A stretch of 64,000 nucleotides of DNA. Source: CBDFHJ01 sp965247635 (GTDB taxonomy: Bacteria > Chloroflexota > Dehalococcoidia > Lucifugimonadales > Australimonadaceae). The notes below the pieces were generated by a model. The model was not told where the DNA came from and made no database searches. It saw nothing but the letters and a program-made list of their open reading frames with translations. Positions within the stretch are counted from its first letter, which is position 1. Every line of letters starts with the position of its first letter. The DNA is taken from positions 372,001-436,000 of the forward strand of contig CBDFHJ010000010.1 in assembly GCA_965247635.1 (NCBI GenBank). The letters are read 5' to 3'. A program made the position numbers and the translations under genes. Shown piece after piece: positions 24,225 through 32,378 of this stretch.

Positions 24225-24248
24225 TCAGAAAGTGCGAGGTGAATGGCC

Positions 24249-24887
24249 ATGAGCGAGACCAAACCGCTCGAGGTAGTGCTGGATGAAGGGGGTCTAGTCC
24301 CCGCCATCTGTCAGGACGCCACCACTGGCCAGGTGCTGATGCTGGCCTACATGAACGCCGAGTCCCTCAAGCGGACCCTGGAGGGAGGCGAGGTGGTCTT
24401 TTACAGCCGCAGCCGCGAGGAGCTGTGGCACAAGGGCGTTACCTCCGGCAGCTACCTGCACGTCGAGTCAGCCCAGGTCGACTGCGACGGCGACACTCTT
24501 CTGTTTCGCGTCCACGCCGACGGCCCCGTCTGCCACACCGGCCAGACCAGCTGCTTCTTCACGCCGCTCTCCCAGGAGCCGGACTTCGCCCACTCCGAGC
24601 CGGGACCTGGGGTACTCCAAGAGCTGTTCCAGGTGATCCGCCAGCGCCAGCAGGAGCGGCCCGAGGGCAGCTACACAACCAGCCTCTTCGAGGCCGGGAC
24701 CTCGCGCATCGCTCAGAAAGTGGCCGAGGAGGCGTCGGAGGTGGCCATCGCCGCCGCCAGCGGCGACACCGCCAACATTCCTGCCGAGGTGGCGGACCTG
24801 CTGTACCACACCATGGTTCTGCTGGCCGACGCCAACGTCGCGCCGGAGCAGGTGTGGGCTGAGCTACGCAAGCGTCGTCAGGGCTAA
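24249..24887 (+). CDS. hisIE: Bifunctional phosphoribosyl-AMP cyclohydrolase/phosphoribosyl-ATP pyrophosphatase
   Basis: A 212-residue fusion performing the second and third steps of histidine synthesis. The HisI part (about 1-115) has the metal-binding VDCDGDTLLFRVH and the CHTGQTSCFF cysteines; the HisE part (about 120-205) has the helical QKVAEEASEVAIAAASGD motif and ADLLYHTMVLLAD. Both are complete. I prefer ATG 24249, six bases after GAGGTGA, over ATG 24243 which touches it. Third gene of the hisF-HAD-hisIE unit, separated by the repeat at 24.1 kb. Confidence 0.95.
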   Translation: MSETKPLEVVLDEGGLVPAICQDATTGQVLMLAYMNAESLKRTLEGGEVVFYSRSREELWHKGVTSGSYLHVESAQVDCDGDTLLFRVHADGPVCHTGQTSCFFTPLSQEPDFAHSEPGPGVLQELFQVIRQRQQERPEGSYTTSLFEAGTSRIAQKVAEEASEVAIAAASGDTANIPAEVADLLYHTMVLLADANVAPEQVWAELRKRRQG

Positions 24888-24892
24888 CCAGG

Positions 24893-25130
24893 CAGGACGA
24901 GTCCTGCACCTACATGCGATGTCCCCAACGCCGACATCCAGCGAACGCGCTCAAGCCCTCGCCGTGGCGTTCCGCACAGCAAGCCGGGTGAACGGGGTGA
25001 GCTGGGTGGGAAAACCAACTTGGTGGGTGAGGTTAGCCAGCCCCGCGCTACCAGGGTGTGGCCCTGCACCTACGTGCGATGTCCCCAACGCCGACATCCA
25101 TCGAACGCGCTCAAGCCCTCGCCGAGGTGC
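24893..25130 (+). repeat. Direct repeat pair with the ACCTACNTGCGATGTCC core
   Basis: Two nearly identical segments of about 60 bases, from 24903 and from 25063, read CCTGCACCTACATGCGATG or CCTGCACCTACGTGCGATG, then TCCCCAACGCCGACATCCA and GCGCTCAAGCCCTCGCCG. The 160-base period includes GGGTGGGAAAACCAACTTGG. Cores at 24908 and 25068. They fill the 425-base gap between hisIE and the MmgE/PrpD gene together with the element at 25186; no gene is seen there. Confidence 0.75.
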
Positions 25131-25185
25131 AGTCAAACGGAGCGGCACTGTGACAAGATACGACCTTGCATCTGCTTATGGGAGC

Positions 25186-25215
25186 TCGTCCTTCGACAAG
25201 CTCAGGACGAGCGGG
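25186..25215 (+). repeat. Palindromic repeat of the CTTCGACAAGCTCAG type
   Basis: CTCGTCCTTCGACAAGCTCA then GGACGAGCGG; arms CTCGTCC and GGACGAG pair around TTCGACAAGCTCA. It lies about 100 bases before the MmgE/PrpD start codon. The complementary half AGCCTGTCGAA is nearby at 25234. Confidence 0.65.
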
Positions 25216-25312
25216 TTAAGAGGCCGCGCATGGTGAGCCTGTCGAACTATCAAGTCCCCGCCGTGGCGTGGTTCGCTTGTAAGACGCGCAACGCCGCCCA
25301 AGGAGAATCGTC

Positions 25313-26644
25313 ATGGGGCCCACCCAGACAATCGCCCAGTTCGTCGTTTCCACCGACGCCGTGCCCAGCCGGACCGTCCACGAGGCCAAGCGTACGCTCA
25401 TTAACTTGCTGGGCGTCGCCTTGGCCGCTGCCTACGACCAGCCCGCTGAGGTCCTGGTGCGGTGGGCCGAAGCCGAAGGCTGCACGCCCCAGGCGACGGT
25501 CATAGGCCGGACCCTGCGCACCAGTCCCTCCAACGCCGCGCTCCTGAACGGCTACCTGGCGCACCTACACGACTACGACGACACTCATTTTCCAACCGTG
25601 CTGCACCCCAGCGCGCCGGTGTGGCCGGCGGTGCTGGCCTCGGCAGAGGCGTTTCACCTCTCTGGCAAGGCGACGCTGGTCGCTTTCGTGCTGGGCGCGG
25701 AGATGGCCTGCCGCCTCGCCCTCTCCGTGCATCCGTGGCACTACGACCAGGGCTGGCACATCACCGGAACGGCGGGCGTCTTCGGCGCTGCCGCGGGCGC
25801 GGGCCGGGCCCTCGGCCTGGGTGTTGAGCAGCTCACCAACGCGCTGGGGATCGCGGGTACGCAGGCCTCGGGCGTACGCGAAATGTTTGGCACCGACGCC
25901 AAGGCGCTTCACCCGGCCAAGGCCGCCAGCAACGACCTGCAAGCGGCGCTCCTAGCCCAAGCCGGGTTCAACGGTCCCGGCGACATCATCGGCGGCAGGC
26001 GCGGCTTTTGGGCCGTCCTTTCCCCGGACGGCCACAGCGAGACGGCGCTGCTCGACGGCCTGGGCGAACGATGGGAGCTGGACAACAACGGGCTTAAGCC
26101 CTACGCCAACGGCGTGGTCGCCCATCCCATACAGGACGCGGTCATCAGTCTGCGCAACGCCCATCACTTGAGCCCAGAGCAGGTCACGAGTATCACCGCC
26201 CGTGTTCATCCGCTGGTCTTGGAGCTGATAGACCGTCCGCAGCCGCGCCGGGGGTTGGAGGGTAAGTTCTCCTACCAGCACTGCGCCGCGGCGGCGTTGG
26301 TGGACGGCGCAGGCCACGACGCTCAGTTCACCGACGCCCGAGTGAGCGACCCCATCATCGCCAGCGTCCGCTCCCGCGTTTCGGCTACGGTGGACCCATC
26401 GCTAGGCGAAGACGAGGCCCACGTGACCATTGCTCTAGGCGATGGACGCACCCTAGCGCAGCACATAGCCCACGCTACCGGGTCGCCAGCCAACCCTATG
26501 ACGGATGCAGCGTTGGAAGAGAAATATCGCACGTTGGCCTCGGACGTACTTCCCCCGGGCCAGGCGGAACGGTTACTTGAGGCGGTATGGCGCATGGACG
26601 AAGCCGACGACGTCGCGAGACTGACCGCACTCATGACGCCGTAA
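25313..26644 (+). CDS. MmgE/PrpD family protein
   Basis: A 443-residue protein of the family that includes 2-methylcitrate dehydratase (PrpD), cis-aconitate decarboxylase and iminodisuccinate epimerase. The helical N-terminal domain contains LNGYLAHLHDYDDTHFPT (about 65-82) and HPWHYDQGWHITGTAGVFGAA; the smaller C-terminal lid begins near 265 after HPIQDAVISL. Full length. The methylmalonyl-CoA genes at 16.4 kb raise a role in propionate metabolism, but there is no prpB or prpC nearby and the family is broad, so the substrate is open. AAGGAGA lies seven bases before ATG 25313. Monocistronic, flanked by repeats. Confidence 0.85.
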   Translation: MGPTQTIAQFVVSTDAVPSRTVHEAKRTLINLLGVALAAAYDQPAEVLVRWAEAEGCTPQATVIGRTLRTSPSNAALLNGYLAHLHDYDDTHFPTVLHPSAPVWPAVLASAEAFHLSGKATLVAFVLGAEMACRLALSVHPWHYDQGWHITGTAGVFGAAAGAGRALGLGVEQLTNALGIAGTQASGVREMFGTDAKALHPAKAASNDLQAALLAQAGFNGPGDIIGGRRGFWAVLSPDGHSETALLDGLGERWELDNNGLKPYANGVVAHPIQDAVISLRNAHHLSPEQVTSITARVHPLVLELIDRPQPRRGLEGKFSYQHCAAAALVDGAGHDAQFTDARVSDPIIASVRSRVSATVDPSLGEDEAHVTIALGDGRTLAQHIAHATGSPANPMTDAALEEKYRTLASDVLPPGQAERLLEAVWRMDEADDVARLTALMTP

Positions 26645-26659
26645 GCTCCCCATAAAGTG

Positions 26660-27110
26660 AGTTGCGCCGAGGTGCCCCGACGCGTCCTGCACCTACCAGG
26701 GCACAGCCCTGGACCCACTTGCGGGCAGGGTGCAACCCTGCACCTACTTGCGGTGTTCCCCATCGTTGTATCTCAACGTAGCGCGGCTAAGCCCACGCCG
26801 AGACGCTGGGGCGCACGCGGACGCCCTCCGGGGCGGGCGGGTAAAACAACTTGGGGGTGGGTAGCAGCCCCGTGCTACCAGGGTGCGACCCTGGACCTAC
26901 TTGCGGTGTCCCAATAGCTGGCGTACTGCAAGGGTGGTCAAGCCCTCGCCGGGCCGCTTCCAGGCTGCGAGGACCGACCAAAAGACAGTGGGGGACGCCT
27001 TCGGGCGCAGTCCGGGGTGGGCGGGTGGGTAAAACAACCTAGGGGTGGGCAACCCCGGCAGGGTTCACCCTGCACCTACTTGCGGTGTCCCTAACGCCCT
27101 CCACCAGCAC
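26660..27110 (+). repeat. Three-copy composite intergenic repeat array
   Basis: Core ACCTACTTGCGGTGTCC or a one-base variant occurs at 26742, 26895 and 27074, spaced 153 and 179 bases. Each core is preceded by a small palindrome (CAGGGTGCAACCCTG, CCAGGGTGCGACCCTGG, CAGGGTTCACCCTG). Between cores are GGCTAAGCCCACGCCG-like segments and GCGGGTAAAACAACTTGGGG or GGGTAAAACAACCTAGGGGT. The 530-base gap between the MmgE/PrpD gene and accC holds nothing else that I can recognise. Confidence 0.8.
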
Positions 27111-27160
27111 CGCGTGTTCAATCCCCCGCCATGGCGCGGTCAAGGCGTCGGCCTATCTGC

Positions 27161-27166
27161 TACACT
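27161..27166 (+). promoter_or_regulatory. -10 box adjoining the accC start codon
   Basis: CTGCTACACTAAGCCACC precedes the ATG, with TACACT eight bases from the start codon and no ribosome-binding sequence. Closely similar to the arrangement before ribH (CTGCTACAATAGGGCC). A leaderless transcript is likely if this box is used. Confidence 0.4.
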
Positions 27167-27174
27167 AAGCCACC

Positions 27175-28665
27175 ATGTTCTCCAAAGTACTCATCGCCAA
27201 CCGGGGCGAGATCGCCTGCCGCATCATTCGCACTTGCCAGCGCCTGGGTATCAAGACCGCGGCCGTCTATTCCGACGCCGACGAGAATGCGCTTCACGTC
27301 CAGATGGCCGACGAGGCCCACCGCATCGGCGCCCCACCCGCCGCCGACAGTTACCTCCGAGTCAGTCGCATCATCAGGGCCGCCAAGAAGGCCAAGGCAG
27401 ACGCCATCCACCCGGGCTACGGGTTCCTGTCTGAGAACCCCAAGCTGGTAAAGGCGGCGGAGGCCGAGAAGCTGAACTTCATAGGGCCTTCCTCCACGGT
27501 CATGGCCTGCATGGGCGACAAGGTGCTCGCTCGCCGCCTGGCGAAAGAGGCGGGAATCCCCGTCATCCCCGGGACCGAGGATGAAGTTGACGATGCCGAG
27601 CTCCTGGAAGCGGCCCGCGAGGTGGGTTACCCCCTTATGGTCAAGGCAGCCGACGGCGGCGGCGGCATGGGCATCCGTCTCGTCGAGAGCGAGGCAGACC
27701 TGGCGGACACCGTGGAGCGGGCGCGTACCCAGGCCAAGAACGCCTTCGATAGCTCCCGTCTCTACCTGGAGCGTCACATTCCAAACGCCTCTCACGTAGA
27801 GGTCCAAATTATCGCCGACCATCACGGCAACGTGGTGCATCTGTTCGAGCGTGACTGCTCCATTCAGCGCCGCCACCAGAAGGTGATCGAGGAGGCGCCA
27901 TGCCCCAAGCTAACCGCCGGCCAGCGTCGGGAGATCACCCGCGCGGCGGTGCGGCTCGCCAGCCACGTCGGCTACACCAACGCGGGCACCGTCGAGTTCC
28001 TGGTGGATGAGAAGGGAAGCTTCTACTTCCTGGAGGTGAACGCCCGAATCCAGGTCGAGCACCCCATCACGGAGATGATTACAGGCCTGGACCTGGTGGA
28101 GCTCCAGCTGCGGGTGGCAGCGGGAGAGGAGCTACCCATTACCCAGGCAGACGTTAAGCAGCACGGCCATGCCCTGGAGGCCCGGCTGTACCCGGAAGAC
28201 CCGCTGACGCTGGTCCCCACGGCCGGCACGGTATCCAGCTTCACCAATCCTTCGGGCGACCACGTGCGCGTGGATAGCTCCCTCTACCCCGGATACGAGG
28301 TCATAGGCCACTACGAGCCGCTCATGGCGAAGCTCATCGTTTGGGGCGAAGACCGGACTCAGGCGGTGGAGTCCATGCGAAACGCGCTGTTGGACTTCAA
28401 GCTCGAAGGAGTCACCACTAACATCCCCATCATCAGCCGGGTCCTCTCCGAGAACGCCTTCATTCAGGGGACCTACCACGCGGCCTTCCTTGAACAGTTA
28501 TTGGAAGAACCCTCAGCGGCCGGCGGCGGAAACGAGCTGGTCGCCCTCATCGCCGTGGCCATGGCCATGGACCAGGACCGCGCCGCGAGAGCACGGCCCG
28601 GCCGCTGGAAAATGCATGCTCGTCGCCTCGCCATCATGGCCAGACTGAACGGAGGGATGCCCTGA
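27175..28665 (+). CDS. accC: Biotin carboxylase subunit of acetyl-/acyl-CoA carboxylase
   Basis: A 496-residue ATP-grasp enzyme that carboxylates biotin using bicarbonate and ATP. N-terminal domain starts KVLIANRGEIACRIIR; the glycine-rich ATP loop VKAADGGGGMGI is near 155-166, the catalytic region FLEVNARIQVEHPITEM near 287-303, and EARLYPEDP follows. Full length, with a C-terminal tail of about 45 residues beyond the usual 450. The stop codon overlaps the start of the biotin carrier gene by one base, so the two are translationally coupled. The carboxyltransferase is not in the window, so acetyl-, propionyl- or another acyl-CoA may be the substrate. Confidence 0.93.
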   Translation: MFSKVLIANRGEIACRIIRTCQRLGIKTAAVYSDADENALHVQMADEAHRIGAPPAADSYLRVSRIIRAAKKAKADAIHPGYGFLSENPKLVKAAEAEKLNFIGPSSTVMACMGDKVLARRLAKEAGIPVIPGTEDEVDDAELLEAAREVGYPLMVKAADGGGGMGIRLVESEADLADTVERARTQAKNAFDSSRLYLERHIPNASHVEVQIIADHHGNVVHLFERDCSIQRRHQKVIEEAPCPKLTAGQRREITRAAVRLASHVGYTNAGTVEFLVDEKGSFYFLEVNARIQVEHPITEMITGLDLVELQLRVAAGEELPITQADVKQHGHALEARLYPEDPLTLVPTAGTVSSFTNPSGDHVRVDSSLYPGYEVIGHYEPLMAKLIVWGEDRTQAVESMRNALLDFKLEGVTTNIPIISRVLSENAFIQGTYHAAFLEQLLEEPSAAGGGNELVALIAVAMAMDQDRAARARPGRWKMHARRLAIMARLNGGMP

Positions 28666-29087
28666 TGCGTCGGATGCGAGTGCGTGTCAACGGCCAGTGG
28701 CATGCGGTGGAGCTCGGCGACTTCTACCAGAGCCCGGTAGAGGTAAACGTGGACGGAGAGGTCTATCTCGTTGAGCTGGAGGGGGGCACCGACACAGGCC
28801 AGCTCCAGAGCGTTGGGACCCGCCGAGAGCGGAAGGCGGAGTTGCCTGGCCTGCGAGGAATCACTCAGGGCAGTGACGACGTGGTCCGCTGCCCACTCCC
28901 CGGACGAGTCATCGCGGTTTCGCTCACCAAGGGCCAAGAGGTAGAGCCGGGTGACGAAATTTGCGTACTGGAAAGCATGAAGATGGAGCAGAGCGTCCGC
29001 ATGGCCCAGCGCGGCATCGTGAAGTCCATCAAGGTCAAGCGGAACCAAAGCATCACCGCGGGCGCGCCGCTGATAGAGCTCCAGTAG
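28665..29087 (+). CDS. Biotin carboxyl carrier protein (biotin/lipoyl attachment domain)
   Basis: A 140-residue carrier whose C-terminal 75 residues form the biotinyl domain. The attachment lysine is in the motif VLESMKMEQSV (near 107), where the usual AMKM is SMKM; this variant still allows biotinylation in many carriers. An N-terminal part of about 60 residues with VNGQWHAVEL resembles the linker domain of oxaloacetate decarboxylase or acyl-CoA carboxylase alpha subunits, suggesting that accC and this gene are the two halves of an alpha-type chain. Its ATG overlaps the accC stop codon. Confidence 0.88.
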   Translation: MRRMRVRVNGQWHAVELGDFYQSPVEVNVDGEVYLVELEGGTDTGQLQSVGTRRERKAELPGLRGITQGSDDVVRCPLPGRVIAVSLTKGQEVEPGDEICVLESMKMEQSVRMAQRGIVKSIKVKRNQSITAGAPLIELQ

Positions 29088-29131
29088 CGGCGCCAACCCA
29101 TCGTGTTCGGCGTGGTATCCGCTCTGAAAGA

Positions 29132-29539
29132 ATGCAGATGCCTGGAGAACCTTCAGACCGCTACGCCTTTGACGTCTGCGGCTTCGAGGAGCTAACGCAG
29201 ATAGGCGCCATCGCCGTCACCTTCCGCAGTCCCGAGCACGGGGTGCATGACGTCGGTGTCTTCTGGGACGGTGAGGCAACCTACGCCATCGAGAACTCGT
29301 GTCCCCACGCCTTCGGTTTCTTACACGCAGGGAATATCCAGCACCGCAAGGTCATCTGTCCCGTCCATGCCGCCGTCTTCGACCTGGAGACCGGCCAGTG
29401 CCTCGATGGTTTCACCTACGACACCAAGGCCTACGCCACGGAAGTACGGGACGGACGCGTGTGGGTCCACCTGGCTGGCGAAGAACCGTGGGAGCGGAGC
29501 GGACCCAAGTGGGTGCGGGGCAAAGGCTTCGTCAAGTAG
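29132..29539 (+). CDS. Rieske [2Fe-2S] ferredoxin-like protein
   Basis: A 135-residue soluble Rieske protein. The cluster-binding motifs are CPHAFGFLHAG (C-x-H, near residues 56-66) and CPVHAAVFDLETG (C-x2-H, near 74-86), spaced as in dioxygenase ferredoxins and small nitrite-reductase-type Rieske proteins. No signal peptide or membrane anchor. I start at ATG 29132; the open frame extends upstream into the biotin carrier gene in a different frame, which is not credible. It follows the carrier gene by 44 bases and may share its transcript. The partner enzyme is not evident. Confidence 0.85.
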   Translation: MQMPGEPSDRYAFDVCGFEELTQIGAIAVTFRSPEHGVHDVGVFWDGEATYAIENSCPHAFGFLHAGNIQHRKVICPVHAAVFDLETGQCLDGFTYDTKAYATEVRDGRVWVHLAGEEPWERSGPKWVRGKGFVK

Positions 29540-29572
29540 GCCACCAGCTACGTCAGCCTGAGCCTTTCTCTT

Positions 29573-29778
29573 TGTCATTCCGAAGGAGTCCGCCTAAGGC
29601 GGACGACTGAGGAATCTCGTCCAGGGTAGACTCCGCGAAGAATTTCGGCCCAAAGACCCCTTGGCACCAGTTCGCCCTTCGACAGGCTCAGGACGAACGG
29701 GTGAGTGCCCTTTAGCTGGCGACCCGATATCTGTCCCTGTCATTCTGGGTCCCGATCTTATCGGGACGAAGAATCTCG
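29573..29778 (+). repeat. Cluster of three short intergenic repeats
   Basis: Two elements of the type TGTCATTC...GAATCTCG, at 29573-29619 (inner palindrome GTCCGCCTAAGGCGGAC) and 29738-29778 (inner TCCCGATCTTATCGGGAC), flank one CCTTCGACAGGCTCAGGACG element at 29671-29700. These fill the 354-base gap between the convergent Rieske and ispG genes. Such elements are common in several environmental phyla including Chloroflexota. I see no gene here. Confidence 0.7.
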
Positions 29779-29893
29779 CTCCAGAAGCCCCTCGCCCATC
29801 CCTCCACCACGGCAAAGTGGCCACCCTCTGATGGATGGCCCACGTCTAAGTCTGGTCCGCTTCTTTGGAAACGCTGAAGCGGAGCGCCCGCGG

Positions 29894-31042
29894 CTAGGCC
29901 TGGGCGGGCATCGTCTCAGCGACGGTCTGGACTTCCTCCATGAGGGCGCTTAGCATGTCCGCCTCGTCCACCACGCGGGCCTTCTGCCCCTTGCGGAAGA
30001 TGACCGCGCGACCGTTCCCGGCGGCGATGCCCACGTCCGCGTCCTTGGCCTCTCCTGGACCGTTCACCTCGCAGCCCATGACCGCCACCTTCACCGGGCT
30101 GTCCATCCCCTTGAGCATCTCTTCTACCGTGTTGGCGAGCTTGCGGATGTCCACGTCGGCGCGCCCGCAGGAGGGGCACGCTACCATCTTGATGCCCTTC
30201 TGCCGCAGGTCCAGCGCCTTGAGGATCTCATACCCCACGACGACTTCTTCCCTGGACTCATCGCTCAGGGAGACGCGGATGGTGTCGCCGATGCCTTCGT
30301 ACAGCAGGATACCCAGCCCCATGACGCTGCGAATGCTGCCGGACTTGGCCGTTCCCGCCTCGGTGATGCCCAGGTGGAGTGGGTAGGGGACCAGCCCCGC
30401 CATCCGGCGGTACGCCTCGACCGTGGTGTCGATATCGTAGGCCTTCAACGAGATCTTGATCAGGTCGAAGTCCAGGTCCTCCAGCAGACCGATCTCCCAC
30501 AGCCCCGTATCCACCATATGGTCAACCACCGAGTACTCCTCGCTTCGGGCGGCCTCGGACCCCTTTGCCAGCAGGTTGACGCCGTCCCGGGAGCGGTGCT
30601 GACCACGGGTCTTGCCAATTTGGCCCACAGGCGGCAGGCTGCCGAAGTTCACGCCGATGCGGATGGGCACCTGGCGCGCCTTCGCCTCCTGGACCACCTG
30701 CCGCACTTTGTTGGCGTCGCGGATGTTGCCGGGGTTCAGCCGCAGGCAGTCCACACCCTGGCGCAAGGCCTCCAGGGCCAGCTGGTAGTGGAAGTGGATA
30801 TCCGCTATCAGGGGAATGTGTATCTGCTTCTTGATGGCCCCCAGGGCCTGGGCGGCCTCCATGTCCGGCACGGCAGACCGAATGATCTCGCAGCCAGCCT
30901 CCTCCAGTCCCCGGACCTCCGCTACCGTGGCGGCCACGTCCCGCGTGTCCGTCTTCGTCATGGACTGGACGGTGATGGGCGCATCGCCCCCCACCTTCAC
31001 CCCTCCCACGTATACGGGCTTGGTTACCCTCCGGCTCGGCAT
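29894..31042 (-). CDS. ispG: 4-hydroxy-3-methylbut-2-en-1-yl diphosphate synthase (ferredoxin/flavodoxin)
   Basis: A 382-residue [4Fe-4S] enzyme that makes HMBPP from methylerythritol cyclodiphosphate in the DXP isoprenoid pathway. The TIM-barrel half begins near VYVGGVKVGGDAPITVQSM; the cluster cysteines lie in VACPSCGRADVD and VMGCEVNGPGEA, with the Glu of the latter as the fourth ligand in this family. Complete length. Last gene of the rpsB-to-ispG operon, 46 bases after the protease gene; it shares the operon with dxr of the same pathway. Confidence 0.96.
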   Translation of the reverse strand: MPSRRVTKPVYVGGVKVGGDAPITVQSMTKTDTRDVAATVAEVRGLEEAGCEIIRSAVPDMEAAQALGAIKKQIHIPLIADIHFHYQLALEALRQGVDCLRLNPGNIRDANKVRQVVQEAKARQVPIRIGVNFGSLPPVGQIGKTRGQHRSRDGVNLLAKGSEAARSEEYSVVDHMVDTGLWEIGLLEDLDFDLIKISLKAYDIDTTVEAYRRMAGLVPYPLHLGITEAGTAKSGSIRSVMGLGILLYEGIGDTIRVSLSDESREEVVVGYEILKALDLRQKGIKMVACPSCGRADVDIRKLANTVEEMLKGMDSPVKVAVMGCEVNGPGEAKDADVGIAAGNGRAVIFRKGQKARVVDEADMLSALMEEVQTVAETMPAQA

Positions 31043-31088
31043 AGCACACGCTCCAAGGTCATATCATAACTCAGCAAATCATTATCCC

Positions 31089-32378
31089 TCAGTCGAGCAG
31101 GCGTTGAATATCAGCAATGCTTACGTACACCAGCACGGCGATAAGCAGCGCAAACCCGGCCACGTGGACCACCCGCTCCTTTTCAGGAGACACCCGGCGG
31201 CCACCTCGCGCCAATTCTAGCAATACAAACGCGATTCGGCCACCATCGAGGGCCGGAATCGGCAAGAGGTTCACGATGCCCACGTTCATGCTCAACAGCG
31301 CGGTCCAGAATAACAAGGTGTTGATCCCACCCCTGGCCGCCTCGCCGGTGAACTGGGCGATGCCGATGGGACCAACGGGGTCTGGCCGCACGCCATGGAC
31401 CCATCGAGAGACCTCATTCCGAAACATGACCAGGATGTCCCACATCTGGGTCATGCTGGCAGGCACCGCGCGCCAGATAGGCTTCGAGCGCCGGACCTCG
31501 GGGTACACCGCCAGCTCCATCCCCGATAGATCAGCGGCCGTGGTGGGCAGCGACAGCTCCACCAGGTCTCCTCCGCGCAGCACCAGTATCGGCACCTCGG
31601 CGTCAGGCGTCTCCGCCCTCGCCGCCACGATGGCCTCCGGTGGGCTGGCGGGCGAGCCGTCGACAAAGAGGATGCGCGCGTCACCAATGTGAACCAGCAG
31701 ATCGCCGGGGCGCAGCCCGGCCTGACCTGCGGAAGAGCGTGTTTGGACCGCCGTTACGGAGACGCGAGCATCCGTCAGCAGCACCCCAGCCGAGCCCTCG
31801 CCCTCCGGCGGTTTGACCCGCGGGACCAGGCGGATCTCCGTCAGACGGCCACCCCGTTCCACTATCCAGCTGCTCTCGGCCCCCAGCCGAAGTTGGACCC
31901 CCGTCCGCAAGTCGGCGGAGTTGTTGACCTCACGCCCGTCGATCTCCCGGACCACGTCGCCAGGCAGGATATTAGCCTGCGCCGCTGGAGAGCCATCAGC
32001 TACTTCCAGGATCACTACGTCCGTAACCGGCACGCCACGAGGAAGGAGGAAAAAGATGGTGAACAGCACGACGGGCAGCAGGCCGTTCATGGCCGAACCC
32101 GCCACGAGAATAATCAGGCGCACCAGAGGGGACCGGCCAGCCACGTTCCCCGGCTCCGTGGGGTCATCCTCGCCGGGCAACCTGACGAAGCCACCAAAGG
32201 GCAGCGCGTTGATGGAGTACAGGGTCTCGCCACGCCTGATGCCCAGCAGGCGTGGGGGAAAGCCCACGCCAAACTCCAGCACCCGGACTCCGGCCAGCTT
32301 CGCGGCGGTAAAGTGGCCCAGCTCGTGGACCAAGACGACCACGCCCAAGACCGCGATGAACGCGAGGATCGTTACCAC
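31089..32378 (-). CDS. rseP: Site-2 protease, RseP/RIP family zinc metalloprotease
   Basis: A 429-residue membrane protease that cuts transmembrane segments of regulators such as anti-sigma factors. The zinc motif HELGHF is at residues 18-23 in the first membrane helix; the third ligand is in PIPALDGGRIAF near 378-389. Two PDZ-like domains are visible, about 110-200 (ADGSPAAQANILPGDVVREI) and 205-280 (SAGQAGLRPGDLLVHIGD). Four transmembrane helices are expected. Its stop codon abuts the dxr start region, and the dxr-rseP pairing within the uppS-cdsA cluster is conserved. Confidence 0.94.
   Translation of the reverse strand: MVTILAFIAVLGVVVLVHELGHFTAAKLAGVRVLEFGVGFPPRLLGIRRGETLYSINALPFGGFVRLPGEDDPTEPGNVAGRSPLVRLIILVAGSAMNGLLPVVLFTIFFLLPRGVPVTDVVILEVADGSPAAQANILPGDVVREIDGREVNNSADLRTGVQLRLGAESSWIVERGGRLTEIRLVPRVKPPEGEGSAGVLLTDARVSVTAVQTRSSAGQAGLRPGDLLVHIGDARILFVDGSPASPPEAIVAARAETPDAEVPILVLRGGDLVELSLPTTAADLSGMELAVYPEVRRSKPIWRAVPASMTQMWDILVMFRNEVSRWVHGVRPDPVGPIGIAQFTGEAARGGINTLLFWTALLSMNVGIVNLLPIPALDGGRIAFVLLELARGGRRVSPEKERVVHVAGFALLIAVLVYVSIADIQRLLD

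Noticed and set aside
24893..27110. CRISPR array
   Set aside because: Repeats are spaced 150-180 bases, vary in sequence, have repeated (not unique) spacers and no cas genes are nearby.
28961..29131. N-terminal extension of the Rieske protein
   Set aside because: The upstream part of the frame overlaps the biotin carrier gene in another frame and shows no protein-like conservation; ATG 29132 gives a complete Rieske protein.
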